A DNA stretch of 10,083 nucleotides from Actinomycetes bacterium (GTDB taxonomy: Bacteria; Actinomycetota; Coriobacteriia; Anaerosomatales; JAJZPX01): assembly GCA_021811025.1 (NCBI GenBank), contig JAJZPX010000054.1, positions 1-10,083 on the forward strand, in the 5' to 3' direction. Positions 5,780 through 10,083 of this stretch are shown here, one piece after another; positions within the stretch are counted from its first letter, which is position 1, and the number at the start of each line of letters is the position of its first letter. The notes beneath the pieces were generated by a model, which was not told the DNA's origin, made no database searches, and saw only the letters and a program-made list of their open reading frames with translations. Both the position numbers and the translations under genes were made by a program.

Positions 5780-5859
5780 TTGTAGCCCGTTCGACGGAGT
5801 GTGCAGTAGAATAACATGTGCGTGCAACATATTGCGCTCTCTCGGCTTCGGGATGTGGG
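5780..5859. promoter_or_regulatory. Shared divergent promoter region of azlCD and the XRE-cupin gene
   Basis: This 80-bp gap is visibly more AT-rich than its surroundings. TAGAAT (5807-5812) is a five-of-six match to a -10 on the plus strand. On the minus strand the overlapping TATTCT (5813 to 5808) is preceded by TG, giving an extended -10. The two promoters would therefore compete for one site. Repeated AACAT (5813-5817, 5826-5830) and the palindrome ACATGT (5814-5819) are candidate contacts for the XRE-cupin protein. No good -35 was found for either direction, so start sites are tentative. Confidence 0.45.
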
Positions 5860-6420
5860 ATGCGGCAACTCGGCAGGGTCATCGGTGAGAACCTCAAGCG
5901 CCTGCGCTCGGACAGCGGGCTCAGCCTCGACGCCCTCGCGAAGGTCAGCGGGGTCAGCAAGAGCCGTCTCGGACAGATAGAGCGCGGCGAGGCGAACCCT
6001 TCGATCACGACGCTGTGGCAGATAGCGAACGCGCTGAAGGTCGAGTTCTCGGCGCTCGTCACGTCGCCTCGAGCGGAGTCGGTGGTGGTGCGCCTGGCGG
6101 ACGTCGAGCCGGTGACCAGCGACGACGGCAAGTACCGCGCGTTCCCGGTCTTCCCGTTCGATCCCGCGCTCGGCTTCGAGGTGTTCGTCTCCGAGCTCGA
6201 ACCGGGCGGCAGCCTGGGAGCGGAGCCGCACGCCGGCGCGACACAGGAGACGGTGGTCGTCGTCTCGGGAAGCCTCACGCTTCACGCGGGCGGCGAGGAA
6301 CACCGCCTCGGCCCCGGCGACGCCATGCGGTTCAAGGCCGACACTTCCCACGAGTACCGCAACACGGGCGATCGGCCGGCCGTCTTCAACATCGTCATCG
6401 CGTATCCACGCACGAGCTAG
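5860..6420 (+). CDS. XRE-family helix-turn-helix regulator with C-terminal cupin domain
   Basis: This 186-residue two-domain regulator has an HTH_XRE/Cro-type DNA-binding domain at about 8-62: IGENLKRLRSDSGLSLDALA, then GVSKSRLGQIERGEANPSI. A single cupin barrel follows at about 105-183, with the pattern PHAGATQETVVVVSGSL (123-139) and GPGDAMRFKADTSHEYRN (151-168). His124, Glu130 and His164 are candidate metal or effector contacts. Such proteins sense small molecules through the cupin and often control a neighbouring transporter or catabolic operon. Here the divergent azlCD exporter is the obvious target. The ATG at 5860 gives the usual N-terminus just before the HTH. An in-frame GTG at 5818 would add 14 residues. 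No classical SD precedes either codon. The effector is unknown; an amino acid is a guess from context. Confidence 0.92.
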   Translation: MRQLGRVIGENLKRLRSDSGLSLDALAKVSGVSKSRLGQIERGEANPSITTLWQIANALKVEFSALVTSPRAESVVVRLADVEPVTSDDGKYRAFPVFPFDPALGFEVFVSELEPGGSLGAEPHAGATQETVVVVSGSLTLHAGGEEHRLGPGDAMRFKADTSHEYRNTGDRPAVFNIVIAYPRTS

Positions 6421-6436
6421 CGGGCCGCCCGTCAGC
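6416..6436. terminator. Short imperfect hairpin between convergent genes
   Basis: The sequence spans the stop codons of the XRE-cupin gene and the convergent ABC permease, which lie 11 bp apart. Arms gct-a-gcggg and cccgt-c-agc pair around ccg, with one mismatch and one G-T pair. It may serve as a weak bidirectional terminator; there is no T-tract. Confidence 0.3.
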
Positions 6437-7190
6437 GCCCCACGCGCGTCCAGGGCGTGAGCCAGAGCTCGGCTGCCTCGAGCAGCTCGTAGAACGCGAC
6501 GCCGAGCAGCGCGAGCGCGATGATGCCGGCGAACATGTCGCCGTACGCGACGCGCCCCCACGCGTCGACGATGTACCACCCCAGGCCCGACGTCCCCGCG
6601 ACCGTCTCGGACAGGAAGAGCACGGCGATGGCCGTGCCGGACGCGATGCGAAGCGCCGTGAAGATGTCCGGCAGCGCCGCGGGCACCACGACGTGGCGGA
6701 AAACCTGCGCGCGGGTAGCGCCGAGCGAGCGCACCGATAGCACGGACGAGGGCGGGATCGCCTTGGCCGCGTCGCGCGACGTCACGAGCAGCTGGAAGAA
6801 CACGATGACGGTGATAAGAGCGATCTTGGGCGCGTCGCCGATGCCGAGCAGTACGAGGAACACCGGCAGCAGCACCACCCAGGGCACCGGGTACAGCAGG
6901 AAGACGGCCGGCGCGAACACCGCGTCCGCGCGAGGCGTGCGCCCGAGGACGAGCCCGAGCGGCACGGCGACGGCGCTCGCGATCGCGACGGCGGCGAGCA
7001 CGCGGTACGCGCTCACCAGCAGGTTCGGCAGCAGCGCGGGCACCAGCAGCCGCGCGAAGTCGGCCAGCGCCGACGTCGGCGGCGGGAGCGCGGGCGAGGC
7101 GATCGCGAGCGCGGCGAGCTCCCACGCGGCCAGCAGGATCGCGAGCGCCGCGAGGTAGCCGAGCGCGCGTCTCCCGAGCGAGCCGCTCAC
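6432..7190 (-). CDS. ABC importer permease (NrtB/SsuC/ThiX type)
   Basis: This 252-residue inner-membrane permease belongs to the binding-protein-dependent transport family and is the channel for the lipoprotein and ATPase encoded upstream. The first helix is near 9-31, and a second begins at about 60 after PPPTSAL. The cytoplasmic coupling (EAA-type) loop reads SVRSLGATRAQVFRHVVVPA with ALPDIFTALR after it (about 152-181). The motif SETVAGTSGLGWYI (204-217) is characteristic of the nitrate/sulfonate/taurine/thiamine-precursor subgroup. The GTG start at 7190 overlaps the TGA of the ATPase gene by 4 bp, indicating coupling. It is the last gene of the operon. Substrate cannot be deduced. Confidence 0.9.
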   Translation of the reverse strand: MSGSLGRRALGYLAALAILLAAWELAALAIASPALPPPTSALADFARLLVPALLPNLLVSAYRVLAAVAIASAVAVPLGLVLGRTPRADAVFAPAVFLLYPVPWVVLLPVFLVLLGIGDAPKIALITVIVFFQLLVTSRDAAKAIPPSSVLSVRSLGATRAQVFRHVVVPAALPDIFTALRIASGTAIAVLFLSETVAGTSGLGWYIVDAWGRVAYGDMFAGIIALALLGVAFYELLEAAELWLTPWTRVGR

Positions 7191-7960
7191 CGCGGCACCT
7201 CGGCGAACGCGCCCTCGGCGGCCAGCAGCCGCCGCAGCGTAGCACACCGCTCGTAGAACGCCTCGGTGTCGCGGTAGCCTTCGCTCCCCATGCCGGGATT
7301 CTCGACGACGGCCGAGACGCGGCCGGGACGAGGGGTCAGCACGACGATCCTTCGGCCGAGGAAGACCGCCTCCTCGATCGAGTGCGTCACCAGCGCCTGC
7401 GTGTGCCCGCGCGATCGCCACAGCTCGAGCAGAAGGCCCTGCAGGTCCTCCCGCGTGAGCGCGTCGAGCGCCGAGAGCGGCTCGTCCATCAGCAGCAGGT
7501 CGGCCTCGAGCGCTATCGCGCGGGCGAGCGCGAGGCGCTGCCGCATGCCGCCGGAGAGCTCTGCGGGGTACGCCGTGGCGAACTCGGCGAGGCCGACGCG
7601 CGAGAGAGCTTCCGCCGCCCGCTGCCGGCGCTCCGCGGGCGGCACTCGGCGGACCTCCAGCCCGAGCGCGGCGTTGCGCAGCGCCGTCTTCCAGGGGAGC
7701 AGTCCGAAGTCCTGCAGGATGAGCGCGGTGCGCAGCCGCGGACCGGTGACGGGCTCGCCGCCGACGGCGATCGACCCCTCGTCCGCTCGCAGCAGCCCCG
7801 CGATCGCGAGCAGCAGCGTCGACTTCCCGCACCCGCTCGGCCCGATGATCGCGATCGGCTCGCCGTCGGCGAGCTCCAGCGTCAACCCGCCGAGGGCGTG
7901 GACCCGGCGGTCCACGCCCTCGTAAGTCACGCTGACGTCGCGCGCTTCGACCGCGGCCAT
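7187..7960 (-). CDS. ABC importer ATPase (NrtD/SsuB/ThiZ type)
   Basis: This 257-residue ATP-binding subunit is intact. Walker A GPSGCGKST is at 40-48, Q-loop Gln83 (LILQDFGLLPW), signature LSGGMRQR at 135-142, Walker B LLLMDEP at 155-161, D-loop SALD at 163-166, and H-loop His193 (VTHSIEEAVFL). The QDFGLLPW context and THSIEEAVFL are typical of the nitrate/sulfonate/taurine importer ATPases. The ATG at 7960 is preceded by a strong AAGGAGG, 12 nt upstream, that overlaps the TAA of the substrate-binding protein gene. The gene is followed by the permease with a 4-bp overlap. Together the three genes encode one uptake system. Confidence 0.93.
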   Translation of the reverse strand: MAAVEARDVSVTYEGVDRRVHALGGLTLELADGEPIAIIGPSGCGKSTLLLAIAGLLRADEGSIAVGGEPVTGPRLRTALILQDFGLLPWKTALRNAALGLEVRRVPPAERRQRAAEALSRVGLAEFATAYPAELSGGMRQRLALARAIALEADLLLMDEPLSALDALTREDLQGLLLELWRSRGHTQALVTHSIEEAVFLGRRIVVLTPRPGRVSAVVENPGMGSEGYRDTEAFYERCATLRRLLAAEGAFAEVPR

Positions 7961-7977
7961 GCCGGCGCGAGGCCTCC

Positions 7978-9015
7978 TTAAGGCGCGGCCGTCGCGGCCG
8001 AGGACGGCTCGACCGCCTGCCCGGGTGCCCAGGTGAGGCCGGCGTACGTGAGCTCGGCCTTCATGAGGCCCGCGCCCCGCAGCCACTCGAGCACCGCTGA
8101 GACGTCGCCCTCCGACGGCAGCTGATGCGTCGGGTAGCTGTTGATCTTGTAGCTCGATGCCACTGGTTGCGGCAGGCGCGCCTTGTCCACCAGCAGCTGC
8201 CGGTACGCGTTCGGCTTCGCGTTCACCGCGGTGACGCCCTCGTCCCACGTCTCGAGCAGCCGCCTCACGGCCTCGGCGCCCTCCGGCTTCGCCAGGAAGT
8301 CCTGCGAGAACGCGAGCACGGTCTGCGAGAGGTTCGTGCCCTTCGTGTCGTCGGCGATGAGATGCGCGCCCTGCTTGACGGCGAGCGACAGGAACGGCTC
8401 CGGCAGCGCGGCCGCCTTGATCCCGTTGCCCATGAGCAGCTGGAACCGCACCGGCACCTTCTTGACCTCTTCCTTCTTGACGTCCGACGCCGGCACGCCG
8501 GCCTCCGCCATCAGCCCGTCGAGCACGTACTCCTGCACCGTCCCGGACGAGGTGCCCACCGGCACGCTCGCGAGCTCCTTCAGCGTGCGGGCGTGGCCGC
8601 TCGGGGAGCCGACTATCCCAAACCGTCCCTCCGCCGCCGTCGCGCCGAGGCAGACGGTGACCACGCGCGTCTTGAAGCCGGCGTCGCACAGCTCGGCCAC
8701 GGCTATCGGGTCGCCCATGAAGCCGTCGATCGCGTTGGCGGTGTACGCCGCGTCACGCTCCTGTGCCGACTGGAACGGCACGATCTCCACCCTGATCCCG
8801 GCCTTGTCGAACAGCCCCTTCTGCTGCGCCACCCACAGCGGCAGGATATCCTCGGTCGGCAGGTTGCCGAGACGGATTGTCGCGGGCTGCACCGGAGCGG
8901 GCGTCGAGCCGGCCTTGGCCGAGGGGGCTTGCGGCTGAGCCGGCGCGCACGAGGCGAGAAGGGAGGCCGCCAGCGCGAGCGCGAGCGCAGTCGCGGCGGG
9001 ACGGAAGGTTCGCAT
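7978..9015 (-). CDS. ABC transporter substrate-binding lipoprotein (NMT1/SsuA-like)
   Basis: This 345-residue extracytoplasmic binding protein is anchored by lipid. The signal peptide is MRTFRPAATALALALAASLL, followed by lipobox L-A-S-C with Cys23 as the lipidated residue. A Pro/Ala-rich linker runs to about 45. The mature domain starts TIRLGNLPTEDILPLWVAQQ (46-65) and KGLFDKAGI (66-74), the hallmark of NMT1/THI5-like and SsuA/NrtA proteins. Other family landmarks are DGFMGDPIAVAELCDAGF (97-114) and VPVGTSSGTVQEYVL (141-155). The ATG at 9015 is preferred: GAGAGG lies 12 nt upstream and it gives a proper signal peptide. An in-frame GTG at 9039 lacks an SD. Ligand candidates for the family include sulfonates, nitrate and thiamine pyrimidines; none is favoured here. 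Confidence 0.9.
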   Translation of the reverse strand: MRTFRPAATALALALAASLLASCAPAQPQAPSAKAGSTPAPVQPATIRLGNLPTEDILPLWVAQQKGLFDKAGIRVEIVPFQSAQERDAAYTANAIDGFMGDPIAVAELCDAGFKTRVVTVCLGATAAEGRFGIVGSPSGHARTLKELASVPVGTSSGTVQEYVLDGLMAEAGVPASDVKKEEVKKVPVRFQLLMGNGIKAAALPEPFLSLAVKQGAHLIADDTKGTNLSQTVLAFSQDFLAKPEGAEAVRRLLETWDEGVTAVNAKPNAYRQLLVDKARLPQPVASSYKINSYPTHQLPSEGDVSAVLEWLRGAGLMKAELTYAGLTWAPGQAVEPSSAATAAP

Positions 9016-9048
9016 GCTTCTTGGGTTCCTCTCGCTCACGGGGGCGGG

Positions 9049-9681
9049 CTACTCGCAGGGCGCGGAGCGGCGCAGGCGGATCTCGTCGCGGACCGGGATG
9101 CCCGCGAACCCGGGGAGCACGGCGTTGTGGTGGTCGACCACCGTCCCTGCCTCGATCTCGTACATCACGAACCCGTGGCGCTGATAGAAGTACAGCGCGG
9201 GAATGTCGTCGTTCGTCGTCGCCACCTTCACCGACGGCAGCCGGCGATCGCGGGCGCGGTTCGCGGCGGCGTCAAGCAACGTGGTCCCTATGCCGGACCC
9301 CTGGTAGTCGGGATACACGGACAGCACGACGATCGCGAGCTCCCCGTGGTCGATCGCCAGCGAGATAAGTCCCGCGAACTCACCGTCCACCTCGGCGATG
9401 ATGTTGTCCGCCGCCAGCACGTCGAAGGTGCGCCCGAACGCGTCGATGTCCGTCTCGCCCCACACGCGATCGCAGATCTCCTCGATCGCCCCGCGGTCGG
9501 TGACGCGGGCGTCCCGCACCTTCGCTCGCGCCTTGCGCGAAGGCGCGCCGTGCTCCGCGCACGTCACGGTCATCCGCGCCTCGGTCAGCGGCAGCTCCTT
9601 GCGGCACGACGGGCACTCGTAGTGGGGGTACGGCAGCTCGACTCCCGCCGCCTCGTGCGTATCCACAAAACGTCCCTTCAC
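9049..9681 (-). CDS. GNAT family N-acetyltransferase with N-terminal zinc ribbon
   Basis: This 210-residue cytoplasmic protein has two parts. The N-terminal 50 residues carry Cys23, Cys26, Cys41 and His44 (CPSC ... CAEH), which could form a small zinc site. A GNAT acetyltransferase domain follows from about 54 to 180. Its acetyl-CoA pyrophosphate-binding loop QGSGIG is at 127-132, after the strand LAIVVLSVYPDY, and the family motif ALYFYQRHGFVMYEIEAG is at 162-179. The C-terminal tail (VVDHHNAVLPG and on) resembles small-molecule acetyltransferases of this group. The GTG at 9681 is the only usable start, because an in-frame TAG lies a few codons upstream. It follows galT by 27 bp and precedes the lipoprotein gene by 33 bp, so it may be co-transcribed with both. 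The substrate is unknown. Confidence 0.88.
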   Translation of the reverse strand: MKGRFVDTHEAAGVELPYPHYECPSCRKELPLTEARMTVTCAEHGAPSRKARAKVRDARVTDRGAIEEICDRVWGETDIDAFGRTFDVLAADNIIAEVDGEFAGLISLAIDHGELAIVVLSVYPDYQGSGIGTTLLDAAANRARDRRLPSVKVATTNDDIPALYFYQRHGFVMYEIEAGTVVDHHNAVLPGFAGIPVRDEIRLRRSAPCE

Positions 9682-9708
9682 GCAGTCCGCGCCATCGAAA
9701 ACATCATC

Positions 9709-10083
9709 CTACACCCTGCCGTGCTCGGCCATGGCCTCTCGAAGCTGCACCGCCGCGTCGTCGGGGTCGATGACGTTCAGGAACTGCCCGGTCCCCCACT
9801 CGAATCCCGCCTGGTCGCTCGTGCGGAGGATGAACTGGATGTGCCAGTGGTACGGCACCGCACCGAGCTCGGAGATGCGGAACGGCGCGATGTGGAGGAT
9901 GACGTTGAACGCGGGATCGCCGAACGCCTCCTTCAGCACCCGGGCCGTGGCGACGACCGCCCGGCCGAGCGAGTCCCGCTCCTCGGAGGTGAGGTCGAGG
10001 ATCGTCGGCGCGTGGCGCTTCGGAGACAGCCGCAGCGCGTACGGGATCGGCGCGGCCCACGGCGACTGCACGAGCGTGAGACC
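9709..10083 (-). CDS. galT: Galactose-1-phosphate uridylyltransferase, C-terminal part (partial)
   Basis: Only the last 124 codons are in the window; the open frame runs off the right edge. They correspond to the C-terminal HIT-like domain of GalT, which transfers UMP between UDP-glucose and galactose-1-phosphate in the Leloir pathway. Visible motifs in the fragment: SPWAAPIPY (7-15), LSPKRHA (19-25), FNVILHIAP (59-67), YHWHIQF (78-84, the conserved His-x-His), and GFEWGTGQFLNVIDPDDAA (93-111). The catalytic His-Pro-His of the N-terminal domain lies outside the window and cannot be checked. The GalT-like family also contains members acting on other sugar phosphates, so galactose specificity is not certain. 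It is first in the visible minus-strand run with the GNAT and ABC importer genes. Confidence 0.88.
   Translation of the reverse strand, partial: GLTLVQSPWAAPIPYALRLSPKRHAPTILDLTSEERDSLGRAVVATARVLKEAFGDPAFNVILHIAPFRISELGAVPYHWHIQFILRTSDQAGFEWGTGQFLNVIDPDDAAVQLREAMAEHGRV

Noticed and set aside
5647..7245. Minus-strand open frame of 532 codons spanning the azlC upstream region, the XRE-cupin gene and the permease end
   Set aside because: It is low-complexity Arg/Ala-rich and overlaps three well-supported genes in other frames.
8183..8938. Plus-strand 251-codon frame opposite the substrate-binding protein
   Set aside because: Ser/Thr-rich antisense shadow; the minus strand has a signal peptide, lipobox and family motifs.
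1..10083. Mobile elements, CRISPR arrays, attachment sites
   Set aside because: No transposase, integrase, terminal inverted repeats or regularly spaced repeats were seen.

Overview
The window is GC-rich, densely packed bacterial DNA with short Shine-Dalgarno-led intergenic gaps, several GTG starts and 4-bp stop/start overlaps. The gene content is a PadR/DUF1048/DrrAB cassette, AzlCD with an XRE-cupin regulator, a zinc-ribbon GNAT and a galactose-1-phosphate uridylyltransferase. This fits a high-GC actinobacterium. A candidate selenocysteine codon would narrow this to a Sec-decoding lineage such as anaerobic Coriobacteriia. The taxonomic placement is inference; no rRNA or other marker gene is present.

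Left region (1-2269): a class I pyridine nucleotide-disulfide (MerA/glutathione reductase-like) flavoprotein on the minus strand is divergent from a plus-strand CopZ-type zinc/[2Fe-2S] metallochaperone. The metallochaperone frame meets a TGA at 1998-2000, exactly where its family normally has the first Cys of a conserved Cys-Cys pair. The frame then resumes with family-like residues. A perfect 6-bp stem with a GGUCG loop starts 14 nt after the TGA. This looks like a bacterial SECIS, so the gene is probably a selenoprotein that ends at 2045. It is the most interesting item in the window. The rest, to 2254, holds GC-rich hairpins and no gene that I can support.

Middle-left (2255-4650): an autoregulated-looking operon of padR, a DUF1048 protein, a DrrA-type ABC ATPase and a DrrB-type permease. 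It follows a promoter overlapped by a perfect 11-bp inverted repeat and ends at a GC-rich hairpin.

Middle (4653-6420): azlC-azlD (branched-chain amino acid exporter) on the minus strand, divergent from an XRE-cupin regulator on the plus strand across a short shared promoter region.

Right (6432-10083): a minus-strand run of galT (cut by the window edge), a zinc-ribbon GNAT acetyltransferase, then a lipoprotein substrate-binding protein, an ABC ATPase and a permease of the NrtA/SsuA/ThiY-type importers. The last three form one uptake system of unknown substrate. No mobile element, CRISPR array, tRNA or rRNA was seen.
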